Shown: positions 21,520 to 32,800 of the stretch, one piece after another
Layout: each line of letters begins with the position of its first letter
How positions within the stretch are numbered: the first letter of the stretch is position 1
Source of the DNA: Cinnamomum chago
Lineage: Eukaryota > Streptophyta > Magnoliopsida > Laurales > Lauraceae
NCBI GenBank assembly: GCA_038049695.1
Contig: CP142453.1
Span: forward strand, 127,385,001 to 127,449,000
Direction: 5' to 3'
Length of the DNA stretch: 64,000 nucleotides
Program-made: the position numbers and the translations under genes
Notes under the pieces: model-generated
Databases searched by the model: none
Told to the model about the DNA's origin: nothing
Seen by the model: only the letters and a program-made list of their open reading frames with translations

Positions 21520-22345
21520 AAAACTAAGACTGGTGCCAATTCAAAGGGGGTAAGTGCTTATAAAGTGTTGGATTGAACATGATGAAAATAAGACGGGGAC
21601 GCCAGCATATAAAAAGAGTGTGCTGGAGAATTTGCTTTGGATAAGAACTCTGAAACCTAATTGGACAAGCATAGCTGCAAAGCTAAAGTCAACTTTATGA
21701 TTGGCTTAATTTTCTCTTCGTTTGAGATAACATGAAGATAAAAGCTCTACAATGATGATGATGATGATGGCATCGAGTTTTTTTTTTTTTTTTTTTTTAA
21801 CCTTGGTAAAAAGGTGTAGAATTGTTTTCTATGAACAATATTCTGTAAATGGCATATATGGATATTGGTTATATATATGCAAAGTGCAAATCCCATTCAT
21901 TGGGCCTACTTAGATCATGCCAATTACTAAGGTCAGGCAACGAAAAGGTACAGTGGCTGTGGGAGGAGCCGTGGATGGGTGGTGTTGGGTGGCATGTATG
22001 AACTACATCAGATTGTCGTATCCTTTGATTTAGTGGTGGTTAAAGTTCATTGTTCTTAAAAACAGCCTCTTGCCCCACCGATATATAAGAGCATCTGTTC
22101 TTGCCCCACCTTCCCTCGCCGCCCAAGGGCTCCCTAGCCTGACCGGAGGTCTACTGCCCTTACCAAATGGCTGGGTCCCATCCCCCTAATATAGGTAAAA
22201 TATATTAAAAAAAGAAGTTCATAGTTCTTAATTTATGCAGTTCTGTTTTCCCTTGTGAGATTCAATTTAGGTAATGGCTTTGCAATGCATATTTTTACCA
22301 CTCTGGGGGGATGAAATTTACTATATATGGTATCGATAAATTCTA
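21520..22345. other. intergenic, no gene seen
   Basis: Noncoding. It includes a (GAT)n run at about 21753-21770 and a long T run at 21780-21799. The stretch 22090-22190 is moderately GC-rich but has no recognisable product. Confidence 0.35.
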
Positions 22346-22351
22346 AAAGGA

Positions 22352-23150
22352 CTTTTTTTTGCTGTATGGGTCATTGTATTAAAAAAAAAGAAACAAAGGA
22401 AGGAATGTACAAGGGTCTAATAAGACCCCCAAAAATGAGAAGGGAAAACACAGAGAAGAAGGACAACACAGGGGGAGAGACCAGCCCACAACTTAGACTT
22501 TCAGCGACTTGCAGATAGACTGAAGCTGGGGACTACAAAAGGGCTTATAAATCTTCTTAAGAGAAACCGAGATATCCACTTGAAGCTGCAAGATTATGTG
22601 GTGAAGAGGAGAATGGATATCTTCGAAGATAATCTTGTTTCTAACCTGCCAAAGAGAGTAGATGGTTTGAAGGAAGACAGCAGCCATTAGCCTGGAACCT
22701 GAGTAGTCATTGCCTTGAGTGAGAGCTAGCCAGATTGCTGCAGCTGAGAGGGAGCTAGGAGGCCTTATACCAGCAACTGAGAAGAGCCAATGCCAAATGG
22801 ATTTAGCTTGAACACAGGTGAAGAAAAGGTGGTGGCCTGTTTCTTCAGAAAGGAGACAGCCACTACATCTGGAGGCTAGAGCAATTCCCAAACTTTTCAA
22901 GAAGGATTCTGTGGGGGTTTTGTTATGCATCAATCTCCAGCCAAAACATTGGAGTTTGGGAGGAGAGATGTGGTTCCAGATGAATTTAGGCCAAGGGAGA
23001 GAGAGTGCTCTGTGTCTAAAAGGACTTGTTTGTGCCATTTTGTAAGGCACAAAATACAGAAAGCACCACAGAAGTGTTTGATGAAGTTCTTGAATGTTTG
23101 GATGGATTTCTTTTCATTTTTTATTAGTGAAATTTTGGATCGTGTGGATT
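22352..23150 (-). mobile_element. 5'-truncated LINE with zf-RVT domain
   Basis: On the minus strand an open frame ends at 22493 and reads through the zinc-binding domain that follows reverse transcriptase in plant L1-type LINEs: WNHISPPKLQCFGWRLMHNK, then SRCSGCLLSEETGHHLFFTC (Cys-Cys-His-Cys pattern) and WHWLFSVAG. The frame is already open upstream of the first ATG (23038) and closes at a TGA near 23130, so the reverse transcriptase and everything before it are gone. The 3' part ends in an A tail (T run, 22352-22360). AAGGACTT near 22346 and again near 23233 could be the target duplication, which would put the 5' end close to 23230. No function is expected. Confidence 0.75.
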
Positions 23151-23284
23151 GCCACTTTCGACTTGTAAAATTCTTCATCCCGAAAGTGGGGGGTGGGATA
23201 TATTGTGCCAAAAAAAAAAAAACAAAAAAACTAAGGACTTACTTTTTTTTGTCTCTTTCTATGAAAATGAAAGTTTAAATTCTT

Positions 23285-24630
23285 TACGAACACTAAAAGC
23301 ATGTTCATTTGCACTAGAATACATAGAAATTGAATGCACAAAAACACGTGATGAAATGAGCTTGATATGGCTTGAGAGGTAAAAAATATAAGATAGCAAT
23401 ATATATGTACTTTGACTTTCCTAAAATTTGTATCACTAGGGTGATAGTTAGGTATTTTATTTTCAATCTTCTCTTAATTCACTTTTAATTAAGGAAAAAT
23501 TATTTGACGGTCAATTTTGTATATTTATATTAGTATTCAATTCCTATGAATTTTACACAAACAAACAAACAGCCCCCAAACCTTTAATTCTTATTTTTTC
23601 TCCTCTCAAAAAAATCTCTAAATCTATGGCCTTACGCAACAACATCATCATCATAAATTTGAAAAAAAAAAAAAAAAAAAGGTCTTACCCCAATTATGTT
23701 ATGTTAGGCCTCATGAAATATATTTTTTACCGCCTGATAGAAACAAGTCCTAATAATTTTTCTTCAGCCACGAAAAAGTCTCACTCAAACCTTAATATAA
23801 TGTCGATTGAGGGAAAATAATCTCCTGCACACACTCCGCATGAGAACTTTGAAAACTTCATATCACATTAGCAGCTGCCGAATCTAAGAGGTGGGCCCTG
23901 CCTCTGCCACCATACTTCCACATGCGCCCTTCTCATGTGAACTTTTCGCAGGAGAAACTTCTCCATCGAATGAGTAAACAGAATTGTTTAAGTAAAAGTT
24001 CTTGTAATTGCCAACTTCTTGGCAATCGAACTTCACTGAATTAGTCTCATAAGTTTCCAAACCCATATTATACAATATATTGCCTTGCTGATCACTTGAG
24101 AACCATAGGAGACAATCAACAATAGAAACTAGAAAGTGGAGTGGTCTCTGAAATGTTCCACTTGAAAAGGTCTCTCTTAACAGCCCTTATACTAAAAATA
24201 TTCTTGAAGAGAATTTTCACAACATTAAAGAGATTAGAACCAACAATGAATCAATTTGAACAAGTATAGCAAACGCAGAGTAGTCAATATTATAAGTATC
24301 ACTAATACAAGGTTATTGAGGGGAACACTCAATCACAAATGGCAAATCAGAGGCCTTTATTACGACTGACTTATAGTTGACCGTTTCCAGTAAACTGTGG
24401 CCCACCTTCCTCTACACCACATTCGTATAATAAACTAACCAATAGTTGATATCTGGGCCACCAGATGGAGATTGGCCCAGAAAAAAGGCAAGGGACATAT
24501 AAAAGAGATCCAGGCCATTAATTGTGTGGGCCACCATCAACATGTATTTTTCTTAAAATCAGGAGGTTTGATCTGATGAACAGCCCACATGGTCCATGGG
24601 CCATCCACAAACTGGCCCACTGTCTCAAGC
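23285..24630. other. intergenic, no gene seen
   Basis: AT-rich DNA with a long A run at 23650-23670. The 63-codon ORF at 23884-24075 (-) is not recognisable. 24370-24630 is probably 3' flank of the ubiquitin-like gene. Confidence 0.35.
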
Positions 24631-24631
24631 T

Positions 24632-24919
24632 CTACGTTGTGAAATGTAGGCGTCTGTTTACACGAGGGGCTATTCGGTATGGCCCATGAGATGGCACAGT
24701 GAAGAAAAGATAAATGTGGGACCCATCTCCAACACCATAATCAGCCAGGGAACGATCAGCATCGTGCAAAAAGATGCCCTCTTTGAGCACTAGAATGAGC
24801 CTAGCTTCATCTAATGCCTTCTGTTGGTTAATGGCCTTCTTCAAGTCTGCAACAGTGGCAGACTCATGAATCTCTATATGGAAAGGACACCCTGTCAAGA
24901 TCTCTACAACCAACTGCAT
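24632..24919 (-). CDS. single ubiquitin-like domain protein
   Basis: A 95-residue ORF whose residues 1-77 form a ubiquitin fold: MQLVVEILTGCPFHIEIHES (strands 1 and 2), ATVADLKKAINQQKAL (helix and its end), LILVLKEGIFLHDADRSLAD, then YGVGDGSHIYLFFTV as the last strand. There is no C-terminal Gly-Gly; the protein ends in a basic tail, so it is unlikely to be conjugated and more likely a stand-alone ubiquitin-like adaptor. Plants carry small families of such proteins. A TATA box about 95 nt upstream supports it as a transcribed gene. Ancestral partner domains are not seen on either side. Function unknown. Confidence 0.68.
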   Translation of the reverse strand: MQLVVEILTGCPFHIEIHESATVADLKKAINQQKALDEARLILVLKEGIFLHDADRSLADYGVGDGSHIYLFFTVPSHGPYRIAPRVNRRLHFTT

Positions 24920-25010
24920 ATTCTTCTTATTGTGATTGAATATGATGAGATACTTGGAGGGAGCAAATAACTAGTTTTGAGAACAGTTCAAGTGGAAAAG
25001 AGAGTCTACA

Positions 25011-25017
25011 ATTTATA
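25011..25017 (-). promoter_or_regulatory. TATA box of the ubiquitin-like gene
   Basis: The minus strand reads CTATAAATTG, about 95 nt upstream of the ATG at 24919, leaving a leader of about 65 nt. Position and sequence are right for a plant TATA box. Confidence 0.5.
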
Positions 25018-25450
25018 GACTCCTCGGGTCGTTCTGTTAGAAACAGCTCATCCCATCTTTTTTGTATGGAGGAGAGAAAAACATGAGCCATCATGAAGAC
25101 ATGAAAGTTGGAACGATATAAATCATGCATTTTGCCTCACATTCTTATTGCCCAGGTGATAGGCCTGACGTGTTGAGAATATTATGTTGAGATTGTCAAT
25201 AAATCAAGTAATATAATAATTGAATTAGAGAAAGGAAAGAAGGGACTCCAACAATGGTATTTCTTTAGGCAGATTTCACCACCACAATTGTACAATGGGC
25301 TCATGGACGCTTGTCCCATGATATGATGGCTTCCTGATAGGATATTTTCACCATTCGTGCACTCAAATAGTTGAAGAATTTGAACCTCCGTAGACCACTA
25401 TTTCAAACTTACTTGCACCAATAAAGCGAAAAAAGGAGAAAGAAAACAAA

Positions 25451-27016
25451 GACCAAAAGAGAAGAAAGTTGCGTCGTATGTGTTATGCTGAGACCTTATC
25501 CGTAGACGCTCCTGTATAAAGGAGTCTCAACGATTACAATACTAAATGAGCATTATAACCGTTAATAGCCGTTGATGGTAACAATAAAGTATCACTAATA
25601 TTTGTGGCCATTTATAGCAGTTGGAGGTAACGGTAACATATCATTAATAGTAATGGTTATACTTTCATAATTTTACAATGACTAGTCTCATGACTCCATA
25701 ACAGCTATAAATCATTGGACCGGGCTAGATGGAGTAGAGGCCGGCTCAGACCCGAACCTGACCAAGGCCAAAAGAGAAGAGAGTTGCGTCATATGTATTA
25801 TATTGAGACCTTATCCGCAGGCACTCCTGTATAGAGGAGTCTCAATGGTTACAATACTAAATGCACATTATAACCATTAATAGATGTTGATGGTAATGAT
25901 AAAGTATCACTAATGTTTGTAACCGTTTATAGCAGTTGGAGGTGGCGGTAACATATCATTAATGACAATCGTTACGCTTTCATAATTTTACAACGACGAG
26001 TCTCATGACTCCATAATGACTATAAATCAACGGACCAGGCTAGATGGAGTAGACGGCTCAAACCCTAACCTAACCAAGGCCAAAAGAGAAGAGAGTTGCG
26101 TCATATGTGTTATGTTGAGCCCTTATCCGCTGACACTCCTGTATAGAGGAGTCTCAACGGTTACAATACTAAATGCACATTATAACCATTAATAGCTGTT
26201 GATGGTAATGATAAAGTATCTCTAATGTTTGTAGCCGTTTATAGCAGTTGGAGGTGACGGTAACATATCATTAATGACAATGGTTACGCTTTCATAATTT
26301 TACAATGGCGAGTCTCATGACTCCACAACGGTTATAAATCAATGGACCAGGCTAGATGGAGTAGACGGCTCAAACCCTAACCTAACCAAGGCCAAAAGAG
26401 AAGAGAGTTGCGTCATATGTATTATGTTGAGACCTTATCCGCAGACGCTCCAGTATAGAGGAGTCTCAATGGTTACAATACTAAATGCACATTATAACCA
26501 TTAATAGTTGTTGATGGTAACGATAAAGTATCACTAATGTTTGTAGCCGTTTATAGCAGTTGGAGGTGACGGTAATATATCATTATTGACAATGGTTACG
26601 CTTTCATAATTTTACAACGGCTAGTCTCATGACTCCAAAACGGCTATAAATTAATGGACCAGGCTAGAAGGAGTAGAGGGCTCAAATCCAAACTTGAACA
26701 AGGCCAAAAGAGAAGAGAGTTGCGTCATATGTGTCATGTTGAGACTTTATCCGCAGACGCTCTTATATGGAGGGTCTCAACGGTTACAATACTAAATGCA
26801 CATTATAACCGTTAATAGCCATTGTTGGTAACGATAAAGTATCATTAATGTTTGTAGCCGTTTGTAGCAATTGGAGGTAATGGTAACGTATCCATAATGA
26901 TAATGGTTACGCTTTCATAATTTTACAACGGCTAGTTTTATGACTCCACAACTGCTGTAAATCAATGGACCGGTCTAGATTGAGTAGAGGGCCTGAACCC
27001 AAACCTGACCAAGGCC
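25451..27016. repeat. 312-bp tandem array, five units
   Basis: The landmark CCAAAAGAGAAGAGAGTTGC (small changes allowed) recurs at 25453, 25768, 26080, 26392 and 26704, with a partial restart at 27015: spacings of 315, 312, 312, 312 and 311. Each unit also holds GACCTTATCCGCAGACGCTC, GGAGTCTCAACGGTTAC, GCAGTTGGAGGT(A/G)ACGGTAAC and CTTTCATAATTTTACAACGG in the same order, and many CCGTTA/TAACGG words. No coding frame is conserved. It is either a small satellite island or an amplified part of an LTR. Confidence 0.92.
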
Positions 27017-27119
27017 AAGAATTAAACACAAAAAAGACAATGTCCTGTGTTATAATGCATAAAACCACCAACATGGTGTGGACCAAATGTCTAGATCGCT
27101 GACCCAGGGAGATTTTACG

Positions 27120-27600
27120 CTTCATCTAATTGGTGACCAGATGAACGGATTAAGATGAGCACTTTCTGTTGGTTATGAGTCATTGGACAAACAATCCTTT
27201 GGAAAGCCCATCTTTATTCGTCGTGCAGGCTTAAACCCAGAAGAAAATGAGGATCGGTGTCCCGGCTCGCTGCATTTGGTGGGCCGAGCCTTTTGGCCAG
27301 GACGTCCGTTTGCAAGATTACTAGAAGGATCCTACAAAAGAATTGGATGTGGACCAAGATTATTTATTTATTTATGATTGGTATGGATTGGGCCATGATT
27401 TTGGATTGATTTGGTTATTATATCAAGATTTAAAATAATGGATCTTGACCCTTTAATAAATAAAATAAAATAAAGAGATGAATGAATTAAAAGATCTTGA
27501 CCTAATTAATGATCAGGTTGGCCCTAGATCCACTGGGAATCACCACCCAATTACCCAATATTCTGAATACCATTTTTGTTATTAAGGGGACTTTACAATT
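27120..27600. other. intergenic, no gene seen
   Basis: Short stretch between the tandem array and the MULE at 27608. An ORF at 27183-27377 (+) has no recognisable product. Confidence 0.35.
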
Positions 27601-27607
27601 TATTTTA

Positions 27608-28146
27608 GAGGTTTTTACTTAAAAGAACAATTTATGTAGTCAGTACACCGAAAAAGGAACATTAGGCAAACATGCACCTGAGAAAGAATCCGTATAACAT
27701 TTATTAACTTTTTTTACCATTTTTTTAATGGTCGAATTCAACCTAGAAAGTGACAGCCAAGGGTCGCATTCGACTGAAATTGTTCATGAGTTTTTCTTAC
27801 TTTAGGTACTAGGAGGGCGGTCTTTTAATTGGAAACTAGCACATGCGTCGAACTCGATCATGAAGAACACGAAAGTAAGTTGAATGCGACGCTACGAATT
27901 AAAATGTATTGTCTGTGCTTTCATCCCAGCATCAAATGCGGCCCTCGGCTGTCACTTACCAGGTCAAATTCGACCTCTAGCGTTGGAACTAAAGGTTGAA
28001 TTCGACCACACAAAAAAAAAAATGGTAAAAAAAAAAAAAAAAAAAAATTAAGGAATCTGTACGGATTTCCTATTAGGTGCATGTTTGTCTAATGTTCCAT
28101 GTTAGGTGTACTGACCACATAAAGTGTTTTTTACGGTAAAAACCTC
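27608..28146. mobile_element. long-TIR MULE-type MITE, 539 bp
   Basis: Ends are GAGGTTTTTAC and its inverse GTAAAAACCTC, and the arms run inward for over 120 bp, including GTCAGTACACC, GGAACATTAG(G/A)CAAACATGC and GTCGAATTCAACC. The 9-bp flanks TTTATTTTA (27599-27607) and TTTATTCTA (28147-28155) differ by one base, as expected for a Mutator-like target duplication. There is no coding sequence; A/T runs in the arms have grown unequally. Confidence 0.8.
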
Positions 28147-28285
28147 TTTATTCTATACAATACTAATGTTCCTCATATTAGTATTAATCTTAATATTTTT
28201 GTAGTATATAACAAATTACATTTTTGCAATTAATATTTTCCATAAAGTTAAGAATCGATCCAACATTTTGGATATGGATTCTGAA

Positions 28286-28686
28286 TAATGGGTGCTCAAG
28301 GTCCGAGCCATGCAGAGCGTGACGGGCCCAGCCTACTTTGGGTCGGGTTCTTGGTTTCTGGCCTTGGGTTTAGGTGCTCGGGATGGGCCTGGGTTCGGCG
28401 AGAGTCTGAAGCTGGGCCTGTCCCTGCCCAAATCAGTAACGCAAGCAGTATAGTGATTGATTTATCAAACGAAATGATGAGAAAGCCCAGAAAAGTGATG
28501 GAAAGCCTGCTCTGGCTTGGCCTGGTTGACTGAATGAGCAGGCTCAGGCAAACTGGTGTAAGGCGGGCTGGGCTCAGGGTAGGTATTTAAGGCTCTCCCG
28601 CGCTCGTGCCGGATACGGGCTTGTGTTTCTACAAGACAGGCCTGGATATGCCTCAACTAACCCTAGCCTGCCCATGAACACCTCTA
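28286..28686. mobile_element. hAT-type MITE, 401 bp (TAGGGGTGTT family)
   Basis: Left tip TAATGGGTGCTCAAGG; right tip, inverted, TAGAGGTGTTCATGGG. Flanks ATTCTGAA (28278-28285) and ATTGTGAA (28687-28694) match at seven of eight bases. The interior is rich in GGGCC/GGCCTGGG words, as in the copies at 8023 and 12650. Confidence 0.65.
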
Positions 28687-28717
28687 ATTGTGAATATATA
28701 TATATATATATATATAT

Positions 28718-28900
28718 GGGGAAGTTTCAAGTGCATCCATCCTTCACCATAAGGTGAGGGACACTTCCATAATTGAAAATTTTTAAGTGCAAAAGTTATT
28801 TTTCAAGTACATAGGTTAGGTACACTTCTTTGTCTTCATGTGCAAAAAGGGGAAGTGCACCTCACCCTATGGTGAGGGATAGATGCACTTGAAACCTCCC
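28718..28900. mobile_element. MITE inserted in an AT microsatellite
   Basis: GGGGAAGTTTCAAGTGCATC and the inverse GATGCACTTGAAACCTCCC bound a 183-bp foldback element. Both sides continue directly into (TA)n runs (28693-28717 and 28901-28925), so it went into, or carries, a TA-repeat target. Confidence 0.7.
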
Positions 28901-28929
28901 ATATATATATATATATATATATATATTTC

Positions 28930-29640
28930 GTCCATCACAATTTTAGATCAAGAATAGATCCATGGATTTTGAATCGGCCCATTTAGACTTTGCCAAATGT
29001 TGAACTGATTTTGATGCAGTTTATAGCACTGATTGATGTGATTTCCCGATAAGGCTATTAGTCTAATGGCTGTGAATGAACTATCTATTTGGAAAGTTGA
29101 TGGGATGGCCCAATTGATAGCAATATATAGTAGTTGCAGAGTGAGCTAGTTCACAGACACGGAACATGTGATGACCCTGGGTTCCAACTAGCTTGCTATT
29201 TGAGGAACTCTATCAAACATTCTCTCATCATTTTCTTGCTAAGACAAATGTTATCAATGTGAACATGAATTAATTGTCAAATGAACTCCAATAAAAGATT
29301 ATTAAAGAGATTAGAATAAGGCTAAAATTCCAATATTCTAAGATAGTTCATCTATAGTCCTTTCTTAAAATAAATGAATAAATAAGATAATAAAGGAAGT
29401 AAAGAAAACATTCCAACTTCTTTTTTCGAAAAGTGGCCGCACAAATATGTCCGAATAATTTGGACTTTTCATGAGTAAGATTCGCAGAGAGGAGCCTCAA
29501 CCTCTACATTTGTATGTGCACATTTGACTTTCAAAGAAACGGGGCAATGGGCCATCAGAGACAGCCCTTCATAAAGATCCAGCAGTGTAATAGTTCTGGG
29601 CCTTGATTATAGTAAAAGGTCAAAACACTCTTTCTGAAAT
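28930..29640. other. upstream region of the HMG-box gene
   Basis: Noncoding DNA before the plus-strand gene that starts at 29822. No clear TATA box seen. GAGAGAGGGAGA at about 29690 may belong to the leader. Confidence 0.35.
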
Positions 29641-29821
29641 TTCTACTCCTTTTTAACATTTGTTTTTAACTTTCCCTCTACCGCGTTTAGAGAGAGGGAG
29701 ATGAAAAGTAAGTTATTGAGCCGCGCAATTTTAAAGCAAGAAAACAGGAGCGAATGCAGGGGAAAGCAAAAGGGAGAAGTTGCAGCTGCAGTTGCAGAGA
29801 GCTCCATTTGCACCTTCTTTA

Positions 29822-32800
29822 ATGGAGAATCGGTTAAGAATCCGGAAGAGAATACACGCCATTCAAAGAGCACCAGACGGAAGTGCCTTTGAAAAATGGT
29901 ATTTCTTCCTCACATCTTCTAATGCTGATAAAAAAAAAAAAAAAAAACCATTTCTGTTTCAATCGCCTTCTCTACTACTCTCTTTGATTTGTATTTCAAT
30001 TGTTCCTTTTGCTTCCTCGTCCACTACCTTCTTATTCTTCTTCCCAAAACCCTCTTCTCTCATTGATTTATTATCTGCAATCTGCCCTTCTCAAATCCAT
30101 TACATTTCTCCTCTAGGAAAGTAGAAGAAAAACCATTTTCTTGTTTTTGATGCTATATTACGTTTTTCATTGTTTTCGATAAAACCCAGTTTCTGATTTG
30201 GGTTTTTGATGTTACCCATCTTTAGCATTCTGTTTTAGATTCTCTCTTGATTTTTTTTTTTCAGCGACTACTGTGGAGTTTCTGTTGCAATTGCGCTGTT
30301 GGGCATGCACGAATGCGATGGTAAAAAGAAACATAAGAGATTCAAATACAAGAATAAGAGTTACTGCTTTGAGAGTTCAAAATTTCGCGACCAACCCAGA
30401 TCTCCTTTCCGCATTTTCATGTAGGCTTGCCTCTCTCTCTTTCTAGATTTACCAATAACATTCCAAATGATGCAATGTATGGTTTGGCTATACATCAAAC
30501 TTTGGTGTATAAAACTTGATTCTTGATGGAGCATTGTAATCTGCAAACCTTTACACTTTGGATTAGATAATAGCTGATGGTAATATCTGACATTGATAGC
30601 ATTGGTATTTACAATAGCTTCTAGTTAAATCTTACTTTCTAATTCTGTTTGTTGTTTTCTTTGGCACTACAATTAGTTCATCTCTGTCATTGTGCCTTTA
30701 AGGCTTAGTTTTCTAATTCCCATTTCTGAAATAGGCAAGAAACACTGCTCCTGCTGTTTGGGAGGAAAATTTGGCTGTGAATCGGGCTTCAACTTAGACT
30801 GGTTGTGAGGCCGACTTGGATTGATGTGGATCATTGGTGGGGAGGGGGATCAGAACTTAGAAGGTCTTCATTATAGATCATGGGTACATGGGCACTATCT
30901 GATTATTGTTACCATCTGTTTAACATCAGATAGTACACCATGTGGGTTAGAAGCCTATAATCATAAGATTGCTGGGGTAGATGGTTAGTTGTGCATTCAT
31001 GTGAGGTCAATCACTAGGGCCCCACAATCAGGTACCAACAACATTGGCATTTGGCAAGGACTGTGTAGATGGGAGGCTCATCATTCGGGTTATTTTGGGC
31101 CGTGCCCTCAGGGTGACAGGGAAACACTAAAGGCCCATCACATTTATGGATACAACTTAGGTTGGGTCAAACCTGAACCCCATGTCCCACCAGACAAAAA
31201 AGCTAAATTAGGGCAGCGCATTTTCAGGTTTAGGTTGGATTTGGGCCTGAATTTTGAAACCCACATAGAATTTGGTTGTGTTTGGGTTCCCAATTCCGAA
31301 CCTGACAAAATGTCGCCCAGCTCGAACTGAATGCGATGTAATCAAACTTATGGTTGATGCCGTAGAGAATATAAAGCCCATATGTGAAGTGGAAAAAGTA
31401 GGAGTAGCAGGTAGTATTTATGATGTCCCTGGCATTGTAGCCACGGATCGTAAACAAACCTAAGCTATTCGTTGGATCCTTGGTGCAGATTTCAAACGAC
31501 GTATAAGCCAAAGGAGAAGAAGCCTAGAGAAATGTTAGGTGCCCCTTCTTTTGACTGTTGTCAACTAATCTCATCAATGTTCAATTCTACTATATGTTAG
31601 AACATTTCTGTGAATGCTATTCCGATCTAAGTGGTCTTATTCCGTGTCCCATGCTAGGAGCATTACTCCTCTTTTCATTCCAAATTCAAGAATATGACCC
31701 ATACGATTGATTGGTTATACACTTGCACTCCTTTTTCACTGTTATCATGGCCCCATTTTCAGCTTTTTTTTTTCTGTTATAAATGTGTATTGCTGCTGTA
31801 ATAAAAATGTCGAATCTTTTCTTCAGTGGTTTTGACATGAATTCTCTCATGATATAATATTTTCATTTTCATGTTTTGGATATATAAGTCATACTATCAT
31901 GGAAGTGTAAGTTGCTTGTGCATAGTAAATTCAATTGAAACTACTAGGACTACCGTGTTACATATAAAAGCTTTTGCAGTGAAATCATGGTTTCTTGTGC
32001 TGGCTCTATAGGGAAAGCTTTTGGAAGACTTGCAAATCTGAGGATTGGTTGGAGGTGGATAAAAGAGGCTTTGAGGAGTGGAAGAATAAGTCAACAGAGG
32101 TTGGATGTTAACACAGTATTGAGAAAAGAATCTATGCTCTGATTAATTTCATATACAGCTTACTGGATTTTGATTTACTATGTTGTATTTTTCAGGAGAG
32201 GCGCCCTTTTGTAGCTCAGGCAGAAGAGATTGATTCAGCTTATAATAGAGCGCTAATGAAAGAGTTACAAGATGCATCCAAGGACTCAAAGGTTTTATAA
32301 AAAGCTTTTCATTATCTAATTCAGTACAAAGAGTAGTTTTAAGACCATGTCTGATGTCTATATGTCCGAGTTGGAATCCAAGGACACTGAATTTGGGTTT
32401 TTGGAGGAGCCTGATGGTCCACATCATGATTCAAGCTCAAGGTCCAAAACCCTTTATCAGCGGACCTGGATCCCGAGGTCGAAGCATATGAAACATTTCT
32501 CTGTAGTAAATAGTATTGGATACACCATATGTTATCGTTGCAATAAAAAAATAAGTATAAGGGCTTTATAGTGAAGGTGTGTTTTGTAGAAAAATGTGTT
32601 AAAATTATAATTATTGTGTTAGATAGAATTAGAAAAGATCATTTACATTGAATTTGACCCAGATCAATATTGCTCTGGTCTTTATTGGGCAAAACCGGAC
32701 TTCACATACAGCCCATTTACAGACTCAGATCCAGGATGTAACTGAATCGAACTGGACCTGCAGTTTGAAATCCGTCTTGGCCTGGACCGAGATCCTGTCG

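Noticed and set aside
25451..27016. CRISPR-like array
   Set aside because: Whole units of 312 bp repeat without unique spacers, and the DNA is a plant nuclear sequence.
29701..29892. 63-codon ORF starting MKSKLLSRAIL
   Set aside because: Different frame from HMG exon 1, which has the conserved RAPDGSAF; the ORF is chance or an upstream ORF.
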